Below are positions 24,440 through 35,800 of a stretch of 64,000 bases of DNA, in pieces. The stretch covers positions 11,552,036 to 11,616,035 of the forward strand of contig CP136069.1 of NCBI GenBank assembly GCA_032622095.1. The letters are read 5' to 3'. Numbering within the stretch: the first letter of the stretch is position 1; each line of letters begins with the position of its first letter. The notes under the pieces were generated by a model. It saw only the letters and a program-made list of their open reading frames with translations, had not been told where the DNA came from and did no database searches. The translations under genes were made by a program, and so were the position numbers. The DNA comes from Siphonodentalium dalli (taxonomy: Eukaryota > Mollusca > Scaphopoda > Gadilida > Siphonodentaliidae).

Positions 24440-27400
24440 ATTGTGTCGAAATTGACTATTTGGCGACATTTTCAGTATCGTTGTACATCTATGGTCGAGG
24501 GGCACCACAGTAGTGTTTATCCAGTCAAATCCGGACAAAAATGAATACTGTAATGTTCGATTTTTAACTCCAATTTTTGACAACTTTTTGGTATCGACTT
24601 ACTTGCTTGGTTCGGCGCCGACATACAACAGTCGTTATCAGGTCGAAAACCAGTAAAAACTACGAATATTCGATTTTTAGCCCGAATGTTTTTCATAAAT
24701 TATGCAAAATTTTTGGTTTAATCTCACTTCTATTGTCGGGGCCTCACACAAGTCTTTATCCGGTCATAATCTAGTTAAAACTACAAAATATATCAAATTT
24801 TATTTGACTTTTTACCACATATTTTGGCTACCTTTTGGTGTCAACCCACATAAGTTCTTATCTGGTCAAAATCCGGTAAATACAACGAAAATTGTAAACT
24901 TCGATTTTTGACCGCAAACTTTGTTAAAATTTTGCAACTGTTTGGTGTCATCGGAGACCACCATTATTGTCTGTATCCGGTTAAAACTACGAATATGGTG
25001 AAATTAAATTGTTTTACCCCGAATTTGGTCGACATTTTTTGTGTCAGCCTACTTGACGTGGGCAACACCCAGCAGGATTTAACCGGTCAAATCCCAGTCA
25101 AGATTACGGCTACAAATTTTCCCCCAAACTACGTCAAAAAGTAGGGAACTTACTTCGTTCGGGACCAACTCACAGTAGTCTTATCTGGTGTAAAACCCGT
25201 AAAAACTACGGAAACTGCAAGATTTAAGTTCGGTTTTTAATCTGAAATTGTGTCGAAATTTTGGCAACTTTCTGGAGTCATCTTACTTTTATTGTAGGGG
25301 CAGACACACAGTAGTCTACAGCCTTCAAAATCCAACGAAGACTACGAAAACTGGAAAATTGATGGCAACAGTTTTACAACTATGAGTATCATCTTACATA
25401 TGTAGTCCAGGTGACACCCCTCAGTGGTCCATTCGGTCAAACACGGTACAAACTACGAAAACTACAACACTATATTTTTCACCTTAAATTTGGTCGAAAT
25501 TGTGAATGCTTTTTGGACTTGTTTCATTCAGGGCCAACCCACGGGCGTCATTAAAATCCAGTAAACACTACAAATAGTGGACAATTTTTTACTCGAAATT
25601 TGGTCATAATGCTATCAACTTTTCGGATTAATCTCACTCCTATGGTCGGGATTACACCATATTCTTTATTCAGTCAAAATCCAGTCAAAACTATGAAAAC
25701 TCGACAGCAAACTTTGCGAAATGTTGGCAACTTAATATATTGTGTCATCTTACTTCTATAGTCGCGACACCACTCAGTTTCTTTATCTTACTTGTCCTGG
25801 ACAAATCAGGTTTTCTGCTGTAAAAATCCGTTCAAAACTATTAATACGGTAAAATCTTTTACCCGAAGTAAGTTAACATTTTGGAAACTTCTTTGGTGTC
25901 TTCTCCGGGGCCAGCCATTAGTGTTCAACAATGTTTTGGTTAAAACCGGTACAATACTACGAAAACCTTGTCAAATGATTTATGACACCAAACTTGGTCG
26001 AAAGTTTGCCTACATGTTGGTGTCATCTGAATTTTGTTTATTATTCTATTTTTGTACCCGAAAGTTTGCCAACTTTTCGGTGACATCTTACCCCGGAGTC
26101 TTTTCCCATTCAAAATACAATCAAAACAACGAGAACTGTAAACTTTCACATTTTACCTCATGTTTCGTCAAAAGTTTGGAAACGTTGGAAAGTCATCTCA
26201 CTTGTGTTGGTAAGAGCTAACACCAAAGTCCATATTTTGGTCAAAATCCGGTAACTACTTAAAATTAAATCAAATCTACGAGAGCTATAAATTTCGATTT
26301 TTTTACCTCAAATTTAAAAAACTTGTTTTTGTCATTTTACTTCTATGATCGGGACCACCCTACATTTGTATAACTGATGTGTAGAAACGATTACATACAA
26401 TGTGTAAACCCGGTTAATGCACACAGTAATGAGTAGTTTACATATAAATAAATGGAGCAATGGCCGTTCTACACATATTGTGTGTTTTTTGATACACACA
26501 ATTATGTAGAAACGTAGAGGATGCGCATTGCGGTGCATTCAGTTTCATATAGTCTGTTGCATGAAGGCCATATTTTTTGACAATCTTATTCGGAATACAG
26601 CAAGTGTTGACAAGGAACGTAAGTTCAGAATTCCAACTTTTGGCTATAGTATTAATCATATATAAGGATTTATTTTTCAGCGTTCACGATGATTACCGAC
26701 CTTAGACTCAGTTGTATGATTGTTGTAATACAGTAATACATGTACTAATATTTTTGCAATCTCGCCACAACCGTGGGCTATTCATTTAAAACAAAAAGTC
26801 ACACATTGCACAGCAAAAATATTACGTACTATTGTAAGCCATGCAAGTTTTAACATACACATCTCCTTATATCGTCAATACTGTATACCTATCTGAATAC
26901 TGAACTTACATTCTTGTCTACAACCTGTATGTGTAAGAATCTACACAACATGTGTAAGGGATATATGTTGATTTTATTTACACCCTTGTGTATCAATGTG
27001 TAGAAACTGACCCATGTATTGTGTAAAAATTGCTGCACAATCTGTGTACATATATGAAACTACACATATGAAACTACACATATACTACACAATTATGTTT
27101 AAGATTAAAAGGAATAATGATTGTGTAGCAGGGATGCACATCTTGTGCAGAAAACCTACACATTAGTCATAAGAGTGAATGTGTCTTATCCGGTCAAAAG
27201 CCGATGAAAACTAAGAAAATTGCAACCTTTTGGTGTCATCTTACTTGCCGAAACACATTAGTCTTTAGCCGGTAAAATCCGTTAAAAACTACTAACACAC
27301 TGGACAATTCGATGTCTTACCCCAGAATTGTCGAAATGTTGGAATCTATTTAGCAAACTTTCAGTACCATCTTACTGCTATGGCAGGGCCCCACCCGCAG

Positions 27401-27760
27401 TAGTCTGTTCCGTCACATCTGGACAAAACTACGAATACTGTAGAGTCCGATTTTTCAACCAAAATTGGTCGCCGAAATTTTGCCAATTTTATTGTTCATC
27501 ACACTTGCTTGCGCCAACCAACACGGTAACACATACGAAAACTGCATAATTTTATTGTTAACCAGAAAATGACATGTGTCTAAATTTCACCATTTGGCAA
27601 CTTTTCAGTATAATCTTAGATCTATAGTGGGGAACACCCACTTTAGTCGTTATCCGGTCACATCCGTTAAAAGCTACAGAAACAGTAAAACTATATTTTG
27701 TGTGAATATACCAAATGCGATTAAGAGACGAATGTGTCAAATTTCGAATAAGTGACCATA
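24440..27760. repeat. Ancient decayed satellite array, unit about 110-130 bp, about 20 copies
   Basis: The same phrase order recurs from 24.4 to 26.36 kb and again from 27.18 to 27.76 kb. First comes GTCGAAATTTTGGCAACTTT, then GGTGTCATCTTACTTCTATGG, a GGG-CACAC-AGTAGTCTTTAT patch, CCGGTCAAAATCCGGTAAAA, CTACGAAAACTG, and finally TTCGATTTTTACCCCAAATT. Copies are heavily diverged and vary in length. The CATCTTACTT landmark is visible near 24600, 24722, 25047, 25280, 25390, 25632, 25747, 26190, 26332 and 27238. No coding capacity was recognised. Confidence 0.75.
26362..27172. mobile_element. Putative non-autonomous DNA element inserted in the satellite
   Basis: It interrupts the satellite between a CACCCTACA-type patch and GTCTTATCCGGTCAAAA. 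The left end TATAACTGATGTGTAGAAAC is a near inverted match to the right end ACCTACACATTAGTCATA. The interior repeats TGTGTAGAAAC- and CTACACA-type words on both strands and has no meaningful ORF. A TA target duplication is possible but cannot be proven here. Confidence 0.5.
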
Positions 27761-29514
27761 GTTATGTTTTCAACTACTTACAAATGCAACTTATAATCCT
27801 CGTTTTTGGGCATTTTTGGAAATATTTTTCTAGTTGGAGTTATTGTCGGAGGTTGCAATACAAAATTGCCAGTAATTTGGCCGACATGGGAGGGGGTACA
27901 GTACTTCAAACAATGAGTCATTATCTGTGAAATTGGTCCCACCAAACATTATTATTTTCGACAGAAATTATAGCTATGACATGTCTGTATTTTAGCTTCT
28001 TAGTAAAATTTGTCAATGAGATATGCCTTTGGTTTGCACAAACAAAACACTTAATTTTACATACATTTTACTAAAATGGACCATTTTCGACATAAACAGA
28101 CGATGACAAAGCGAATGTCAGTAAATAAGCTTCTTGCATTATATAGAGCTATGTTAGATTTGAGATTAAAGTAGAGAACAAGTTATCATAACAATTTCAA
28201 TTTTCAGGGGAGATAAATTGGATTATTTTCATGTAAGCAAACACACAGATTTGACCATCTCTGAATACCATAACCATGTTACGTATCCAAATGTCTCACT
28301 CGTTTGTGAAGTTTCACAGTTTAGTAAAATAAATAAACTTCCAAACCATTAATCCCACAATGCAGTATTGTCCCCCAGATAATAATTTCTTTTTTCAGAC
28401 CCCCCCCCCTCCAACCAGATAAATCGTGTACTGATACATGACAGGCAACTGTAACGTCACCTTTGAAGACTATCACTATAATCTGACATTTTAATCTGAG
28501 GCAACATCTCTGTATGGTATAAAATAAATTTATATATTTATAGGGCATATATCTGCATCAATATATCTGATCACAGAGATTTACGGTCTGTGAAAGGGGC
28601 AAGTTGCTTGTATTGCAAGATTAGGGTGGGTTAAATGTATGCCCATTGGTACATTGGTGTGTTACAAGACATTTCGTGGTGGAATGCCAGTAAGTCGACC
28701 AATTTGCATTGGAATTTTGCTCTCAGAACATTTATGTATGCACTGCACAATTTGGCAGTGGGAATAATCGAAACAAATTAAACATGAAACAATACGGTCT
28801 TTATCAACTGAAAGATTCGTCGAAATTATCGAGAATTGCTAACTGTTTTTAATTCTCCACAAAGAAGGCAGTAACACGCATATTAGTTTATATTACCACA
28901 TATCCCGCATTCGCTGACAATGAGTCATTTATCGTTTAATTCTGTAGAAAATTCGAACCCACATTATTTTCTTAATTCGATATTTGAATATGTCTCAGTT
29001 TATGTGGCCTTTAAAGATTGCATAACATTGTGTCATATATTTATCGCCCGAGGTCGGAGACAGTTTAAGAGAGAAATGTTTCCGAAATTCAAATTAAAAA
29101 ATCCAACCCGGTTACAACCTTCCCACTTTTGGTCAAAATTTTCAGCAATTGCAAATGTAATACTTGACACAACATTAAATGTAATTTCAGACCAGAAATA
29201 TATTTGATTTTTCAAACGACATTTTAATGTGACATTTGTCGTATTGGAGTCAATTATCATATCTGTTCTAACTTTCGGTAAATTTGTTGGAACAAAATGA
29301 CCATCAGCTAAAAAATTTAAACTATAGGGGTGTCAGGTTGTAAATCTTCAACAAATGAACATTTCGATCTGTCGCAGAAAAGGCCATCTCTATGGGTTGT
29401 AAAATAAATTCGAAGCCTGGGTGAACATTTCAACGCAGATCCTCTATAGTCACATCCCTGAATACGAGTAAGGTGTCCGATATGTAGCAAGGTATATTGG
29501 AGTAAAATACTCAC

Positions 29515-29761
29515 CTGGTATCTGCAGCACTCCGCTATCATCACTGAACAGAACACAACTGGAATCATTCACAGCGAACGATTTGCATCCAGATTTCTTC
29601 AGGCACTGGGCACCACAGTCCATTTCTGATTTTGTCTTGGCAGTTGCAGCGACATTATCCTGATTTAGTTGGCCGCTGCCTTTGTTAAAAGTGACACTCA
29701 CAATCTTCGAATTGGCATCTGCGAATTCGTAGAACCACAACACAAGTATTGCGATGATCAT
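29515..29761 (-). CDS. First coding exon: signal peptide plus PAN/apple-like domain
   Basis: ATG at 29759-29761 opens a 247-nt coding exon ending at the donor ACCAG|GTGAGTAT (29514), so the first intron is phase 1 and compatible with the EB, FN3 and lectin exons to its left. Residues 1-17 form a hydrophobic secretion signal (IIAILVLWFYEFADA) with a plausible cleavage after ADA. The rest resembles a PAN/apple-like domain: a beta start (IVSVTFNKG), then CGAQCLKKSGCKSFAV and SSCVLFSDD, where four cysteines have the usual C-x3-C-x5-C-x9-C spacing. Such domains bind proteins or carbohydrates outside the cell. The protein is therefore predicted to be secreted or a type I membrane protein. The first ATG after a TATA-like element was chosen as start. 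Confidence 0.75.
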
Positions 29762-29834
29762 GGTTGATGAACTTGATAATGGTTGATCAATTTGATCTCA
29801 ATTACAAAAATGACAGACTAAAAGTCGCAAAAAT

Positions 29835-29845
29835 ATTATATATTC
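29835..29845 (-). promoter_or_regulatory. TATA-like element of the lectin-type gene
   Basis: Minus-strand GAATATATAAT lies about 75 nt upstream of the predicted start codon, a reasonable position for a TATA box with a 40-50 nt 5' UTR. In AT-rich DNA such matches are common. Confidence 0.25.
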
Positions 29846-30220
29846 TGTGTCAGTTACAGGCTGGACAAACGATATGTGTTCTGATTCCCCTGATATATGT
29901 ATCGAAATGTATCCAAGAAAGATTTTCCCTGAACTAATTCCAGATACAGTCGGCAGGCGAATGATAGTCAGGTGATCTGTTGCGATGTCAGTAAGTGGGT
30001 GGCACCCGACTCAATCGATAATGCAAGCAGAGAGTCGTTTGGTGTTCCGATTCGACAATCGACCTGATAAATATTATGTAGCGCCAATACTATCTGAACC
30101 GATTATATTCAGAAAACCGTAAAACAGATTAGTCGCTCCGCCTACTCATACAATTGATCCATAGCAACATATATTATGACACACTGAACGGCAGTTCGAG
30201 TGATGGCGCGACACAGTTCG

Positions 30221-30640
30221 CGGTGGGACATCACTGAGCTCATTGTGGATGCACGCGGTGGGACATCACTGAGCTCATTGTGGATGCACGCGGCGGAACA
30301 TCACTGAGCTCATTGTGGATGCACGCGGCGGAACATCACTGAGCTCATTGTGGATGCACGCGGCGGGACATCACTGAGCTCATTGTGGATGCACGCGGCG
30401 GAACATCACTGAGCTCATTGTGGATGCACGCGGCGGAACATCACTGAGCTCATTGTGGATGCGCCCGGCGGGACATCACTGAGCTCATTGTGGATGCACG
30501 CGGCGGAACATCACTGAGCTCATTGTGGATGCACGCGGCGGAACATCACTGAGCTCATTGTGGATGCACGCGGTGGGACATCACTGAGCTCATTGTGGAT
30601 GCACGCGGTGGGACATCACTGAGCTCATTGTGGATGATTC
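30221..30640. repeat. Minisatellite, 12 units of exactly 35 bp
   Basis: Twelve units start at 30221 and every 35 nt after that. Each carries the words CATCACTGAGCTCATTGTGG and ATGCACGCGG followed by a variable CGGAA, CGGGA or TGGGA. Units differ at only one to three positions (for example GCGCCCGG in the eighth), so the array is young. It lies 460-880 bp upstream of the start codon of the minus-strand lectin-type gene. Confidence 0.97.
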
Positions 30641-30659
30641 ACAAAGGAGGCAGCACTAT

Positions 30660-30935
30660 AACATCATAAATTGCAATTTAACCACCGATGGGCCAACACT
30701 ATGACATATGAAAATGGACTTACACTGTATACAACTGAGCAGGGGCCAACACTATTCACAACTGCAAAGGGGTCAACACTAAAACGTATTAACAGGGGCC
30801 AAGACTGCATGTAATACATCTTAACAGGGGCCAACACTGTAAACAACTGAACAGGGGCCAAGACTGCATGTATAACATCATAACTGGGACCAACACTATA
30901 AACAACCGAACAGGAGCCAACAATATAGCACCCTA
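30660..30935. repeat. Decayed tandem repeat of CAGGGGCCAACACT phrases
   Basis: AACAGGGGCCAACACT, or the variant GCCAAGACTGCATGTA, alternates with AACAACTGAACA and ACATCATAAC phrases about seven times at intervals of roughly 30-60 bp. Confidence 0.65.
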
Positions 30936-31866
30936 ACTTTGTAATATAACCACAATATGCACCGTTATCTTCGAATAATGTCTTAAAGGGGCACTAGCAA
31001 TTAATTTTTCTATGCATTCTTTAATATTAAGCAAATATATGTTAAAACACTTCTAGCTGTTTCTAATCGTCTTTACCCAAGCAACGCTGGATAACTCGGC
31101 TAGCACGATTAGGCAAATCAATGAGTTAACACTATAGTGGAGCTATAACATGTCAACAATATCACCGTATAGTCATGTTCAGCCACATGTACTTGTAACA
31201 ATCAGCTAAACATTTTTGATCAACAGAAAGGGTTTGTATATTGGTGCACTCATCTGTGCATTGCTATAGAATATCTTTAATTTGGCAGAGCTGTACCTCA
31301 AGAAAATCAAAACATGAAAGTAGGCATAAAAGCAAGGGATAGGAAGTGCGGTGAATGAATATGGAGTGGTGAAGCGCCATCTATGTAAAACGAGAATCAT
31401 TAGCATCATTGTATATGGAAGTACACGAATTTCCCACCGGAAATTCGAAAAATAGTTTAGTTATTATTAATATTCTATCCCCGCTGGGTGCTATTTATGG
31501 AATCTTGTCTCAGACTGTTCTAACCACACACAGTTTGTTTTTCACAAACCCTAAGAACATGGTCCTAATATGCAAATATGGCTACGCGAGTAGCAATGTT
31601 GCGATAATGGGTACGTTATAGTGTTATCGCTGTCGGTGGCCAATGTCCACTTTTTTTCGAAAGTGGCCCACAAGTGTTTTCATCACAACTGGAGACAGAA
31701 ATCTAAATCAACAAGCGCCGACTAGATCGACGAACATAGGCGACGAAATATCGGCTGTTTTGGACACGCGGGTTTTGTAGGTCAGATACATCTATTCAGA
31801 TGATGACAATCCAACATTATTTTGGAAGGGGGCGTTGATTGAATGGTATGGATGTACACAGGCGAT
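30936..31866. other. No feature recognised
   Basis: AT-rich sequence. The short ORFs on both strands near 31206-31621 have no recognisable similarity and no splice context I trust. Confidence 0.5.
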
Positions 31867-32184
31867 TACTGATTGATTGATTGATTGATTGGGGTTTTAT
31901 GTCGCTTTAGCCACTAAGGCCATATCACGACATTGCCAGTTTTAATGGTGGAGGAAATCCGCACACTTACGGCTAATCTAACAGTGATTTCAATGGCTGA
32001 TAAACTCGTCGACCATGTGCGGCAAACCACCGGCCATCGGCAAGTAACTGGCAACTTTCCCAGATAACGATTTCGAGTTACAAAGTCCACGATGGAAACA
32101 TGTGGATTTGAACCCTTATCGCCAGCGCTGGAAGGCGAAACGGCTTGGAGTTGTACCCCTAACCGATTGAGCCACCGAGGCCCC
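31867..32184 (-). mobile_element. tRNA-derived SINE, full length
   Basis: On the minus strand the element begins GGGGCCTCGGTGGCTCAATC. An A-box match (TGGCTCAATCGG, 32163-32174) and a B-box match (GGGTTCAAATCC, 32104-32115) lie about 48 nt apart, as in an RNA polymerase III tRNA promoter. A body of about 200 bp follows, and the element ends in an (AATC)n tail of five to six units (31867-31890). A tRNA-like head with an AATC tail is frequent in molluscan SINEs. A truncated relative lies at 34436-34490. Confidence 0.85.
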
Positions 32185-32724
32185 TCAGGCGATTACTAAA
32201 ATCGTCAAAAACCTTAATATCTGCACTGGTTATATCATAATTTGTTGATTAGAACCTATGTACTCCGTTTCATTGTTCTCCAACATGTTCTCGTTTCGAT
32301 GAGCAGGATTAAATCTGAACAAAATATAAATTTTCCAATAACTTCACTTGACAGACGATGATTTGCCCTGATCAGCAATGGCGGACGAAAGCACCCTTGT
32401 AGTCACGTGACTGCCATTCTAGTCTTTATATCAGATTTCTATGGGCGTACGCAAAAGTTCGTATCTCCAAACAAGTTATTGCTTTGCAAAATAACACGAA
32501 GGAGTAAACATAAAACAATATGTGGTTCAATGGACAGCTAATGTTAGTTTTCATTGGGATAAATACAACAATACGTCATGCTTTGTGAACATTAGGAGAA
32601 ATGTTGTCTGAAAACTTCAACCTTCATTTTTTCAGAAAGTTGAAAATGTGGGTTACGACATTATATCACTTATGCGACGAAAAATGATACAACTGTTATT
32701 AAAACATTTCAGTATAAATATATA
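32185..32724. other. No feature recognised
   Basis: AT-rich unique-looking DNA between the SINE and the RTE-like repeats. Confidence 0.5.
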
Positions 32725-33345
32725 TAATAGCAGTTAACCCGACTTCGTCGGGGCTTTGACCTTGAATTTACCATTTTGAAGGTCAAGGTCAGGTCGGAGT
32801 CACTATTTGACCCGTCCAAAACACTCCCCGGACAATTACCCGTAGGTATCAAATTTCGTCGAAATCCGTCCAGCAGTTTTCCCTGCCATAGCAAGCAGAC
32901 AAACAAACAAACAGAAGTCCCAAAACTATCTATTAGATCGTTTGTGTGTACTCGTTTCAAGGTGAAGGTCACCTCGGGCGGAAAAACTGACCCGATGACA
33001 ATCTCCCCCATTTCCAGGAACCCCCAAGTACGAACACTGACTTAAGAATCACACAACACGCTCATGTCTGTATACAGGCATAACACGCCCATGTCTGGAC
33101 ACATACACGCTCTTTATCGGCGACACTGCGGATACGAACGCTCTTTAACTATCACGCGATTAACCCATGAATTCCCATTGCGGTGGCGGGGGGATTGGAG
33201 AATGGGTGCTCTGACGTTCTCAGAAGCGGTCCGATGACCATTCCCATGGTTTTTACCGTTAGATAGCAAGTTTGGGCTAAATCCGCCGGGGCAGTTTTCC
33301 CGGCCATAGCTAACAGACAAACAACAAACGAACAGAAGTCCCAAA
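32725..33345 (+). repeat. Two tails resembling RTE-type retroposon 3' ends
   Basis: The segment 32725-32940 begins CCCGACTTCGTCGGGG and runs through AAGGTCAAGGTCAGGTC to GTCGAAATCCGTCCAGCAG followed by a CAAACAAACAAACAGA tail. The segment 33150-33345 repeats the last part (AAATCCGCCGGGGCAGTTTT, then CAGACAAACAACAAACGAACAG). The phrase ATCCGTCCAGCAGTTTT before a CAAA or CAGA tail is characteristic of RTE-like and related non-autonomous elements in marine invertebrates. Overlapping ORFs here are fortuitous. Confidence 0.45.
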
Positions 33346-34435
33346 ATATATAGTAGATGTTTTTTTAATGTTTGATACACAACATAGCTTTTCCTGGATA
33401 TGTTTATATTATAACCCTGCAAAGAATGACAACTTTATAAAAATAACGGTACTTGTTCTTAACAGCATAAGTTTTGCCCTTACAGCATCATAACAATTCG
33501 GTGGGACCACTTAAGGATATCCTAAACGTGACAGAGTTGAAATGTCTTCCAATACGGGAGAACATGTGTAAACTAATTAGCTCTATTGCACTATAAGGTT
33601 TGCAAAATGGCCAAAATGAACCACTACAATATAATAATCATAAATCGGATCATTTTGAAATGTTAAATGTTGTCCCATTTTAAAGGAATCTATATAAAAA
33701 CATTATTAAACAATTGTTGTTTCAATTTTACACTTTGTTACGGTACTCAAATCTGTAAAATTACTGCATGTTTTTGGTATCATAGTTTAATGATAGGTTC
33801 TATGATATTCCCATATATTGAGAGGGACATTGCTTTTTCGTTGTTTCTTGTGTATTAAATTCACCGTGTAAAATGTGGTTGTACCGCTCAAATCAACGAC
33901 ACTCGAAAAATAGGAAACATAAATTTTTTAGTTAAGAATAATATTATTCACGCTTATTTTCTGGGACTGCACATGCGTACAATGCGTTCAAATAACCTCA
34001 TCCGGTGACCTGCATTGGAATTATTGCTCTGTTTATCAACATGCCAGCTATCCCACATGCCACCTTTCATTGATCGGTTTATATCAGTATATTGAACGAC
34101 GTATTCTACTGTCCGAAAGTTATTAGATTTTAATGTTTCAGAAATTAAGTACTCCCAATAGGTTGTTCTCTAATCGACCGTTTGCCAAACACCAAATTCC
34201 TCATTCCAACCAACCCCCGAGATTCACATGTGGTGCGTGGCGTGACATTCCCCAGGTTAGAAAGGCCCGCTTCAACACGAATTGTAGATGAGCGCAAATT
34301 ACCTTAACATCAGAACTTCCAAACCAATACTTAATATAAGTTTCCCAGCAACGGAAGGCGATTAGCTGTATACCAACATACCACGTCACGTATAAGACAT
34401 TATATAATTTAATTATGATGTGCTTACCCTTTACT
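33346..34435. other. No feature recognised
   Basis: AT-rich DNA. A ~50 bp patch at about 33955-34000 (TTTTCTGGGACTGCACAT and following) resembles one at 2950-2990, so a low-copy dispersed repeat is present in both. Nothing else can be supported. Confidence 0.4.
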
Positions 34436-34490
34436 CGTCGTGATATGGCTTTGTTGCTGAAACGACGTTAAACTCCAATCAATCAATCAG
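34436..34490 (+). mobile_element. 3' fragment of an AATC-tailed SINE
   Basis: GATATGGCTTTGTTGCTGAA, then ACGACGTTAAACTCC and an (AATC)n tail, match the 3' end of the SINE at 31867-32184 (GATATGGCCTTAGTGGCTAA with GCGACATAAAACCCC). Only the tail end is present. Confidence 0.7.
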
Positions 34491-34894
34491 CTTACCATTT
34501 GAACCGTTCAACTCTTTGAACTTAGTTATATTTCCATTATATATTTCACTCTCTTTAATTACAGTAATTTTATTCACGCTTCCGCTGAGTGTCGTGCTAT
34601 TTCGAAACAAAATATAAAAACGACATGTGTCACATTAATTGGAATTTCTGATAATTCTCTTTTATATATCACGATTTCAATATATAAGATCCCCCGATTA
34701 TCTGCTTATTGTTTTTTTTAATCCTGTTGACGAACGTAGGTAAGTGTCTACAACATAATCCTCGCGCAAATACGCACATAATCGACCTGTAATGTGAAAT
34801 ATGTACATAATGTGATTATTTGATTTTGAAACAAGCAGAACATAGACTCATACCCGTTATTTCCTTTTATGGGGCGGGCCACTGTGAAAACAGA

Positions 34895-35170
34895 TGTAAA
34901 ACCCATGTCACACTCAGGACGGCGCTTGCACTGCGCTGCAAAAGTACCAAAATATGAGTAACACGCAGGAGGAGCGCCGAAAACTGTCCAAAATCGTCAA
35001 ACAAAGTATGCTGCTATTGCGTTCCTACTCTGTCAAGTCTCAGGCTCTTATTGCGTTAAAGTAGCTGTCATTGTGATGCTAGTACGTCCTCAATACGTTT
35101 GCAAAACGCTCTCTGCGCGGGCTAGGAGAGTATACATAGCGTCTCCTGCGTTCTCCAGTCATACTCAGTT
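34895..35170. repeat. Diverged relative of the neighbouring foldback element
   Basis: It starts TGTCACACTCAGGACGGCGC with TTGCACTGCGCTGCAAAAGT, matching the terminal sequence of the element at 35227-35800. Its right side (CGTTTGCAAAACGC, then GCGTCTCCTGCG) is only loosely inverted. CpG-rich compared with its surroundings. Confidence 0.5.
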
Positions 35171-35226
35171 TTTATTTTGTGGGGAATATACCCAACAATC
35201 CGCAATGGATTAGCTGTCCGATTAAA

Positions 35227-35800
35227 TCACTGTCACACTCCGCTGCGATCAGGCCTGGGCTTGCTTTGCGCTGTAAAATTATCAAAGCGCCGAGCAAAGC
35301 GAACTAAGGTATCCAAGAACCGATTGGTGACGCAGTAACGTTGCAGTTGACACTGGCTATGACGGGAGAGAGTCCCCGTGATCGCCTCTGAGCGCCAGAG
35401 CGCCGCGTTTGTTTTGCGCATGCACAAAACAAGCGCAGATGTTCGGCGTTCTGACCAGGCGCAGTACCGTCGCCACGACAGCGCAACGCTAACGATATGA
35501 GCGCCCCGTTGACGTAGCAAGGACAGATACAAGCTACTCGTGGTCGCAGCAAGAATTCCTCTGCAACCGCAATAAGTTTACTACGCCTTGGTCAGAACGC
35601 CGAGACTCTGCGCTTGTTTTGTGCATGCACAAAACAAGCGCGGTGCTCTGGTGCCTTTGGGCGACCATGGAGACCATCGCCCGTCGTAGCCAGTGTCCAC
35701 TGCGTCACCAATCGGTTCTTGGAGACCTTAGTGCGTTAATGTGTGTGCTTTGATACTTTTGCAGCGCAATGCAAGCGCCGACCTGAGTGTGACAGCGGCT
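35227..35800. mobile_element. GC-rich foldback transposon with ~210 bp terminal inverted repeats
   Basis: The left arm (about 35227-35445) and the right arm (about 35575-35800) are inverted copies. CTGTCACACTC at the left mirrors GAGTGTGACAG at the right; CCAAGAACCGATTGGTGACG mirrors CGTCACCAATCGGTTCTTGG; and TGCATGCACAAAACAAGCGC occurs in both. The arms have diverged outside these blocks. The unique centre is about 130 bp with no recognisable gene, so it is non-autonomous. Confidence 0.75.

Larger units (their letters stand above)
18309..29514 (-). other. First intron of the PAN/EB/FN3/lectin gene, packed with repeats
   Basis: Intron between the signal-peptide exon and the EB exon, assuming no small exon was missed. 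It contains the local repeats above, a decayed ~200 bp tandem repeat (22870-23415), a decayed satellite (24440-27760) and an inserted element (26362-27172). The segments 21099-22869, 23416-24439 and 27761-29514 contain no feature I can support. A 44-codon ORF at 22010-22144 has a favourable ATG context but no recognisable product. Confidence 0.4.

Noticed and set aside
30221-30640. Regular repeats considered as a CRISPR-like array
   Set aside because: Units are contiguous 35-mers without spacers, in an animal-type genome; it is a minisatellite.
34201-34389. Minus-strand ORF with Trp-rich peptide and a GTAATT donor-like site
   Set aside because: Too short and without recognisable family motifs; upstream of the predicted first exon of the lectin-type gene.
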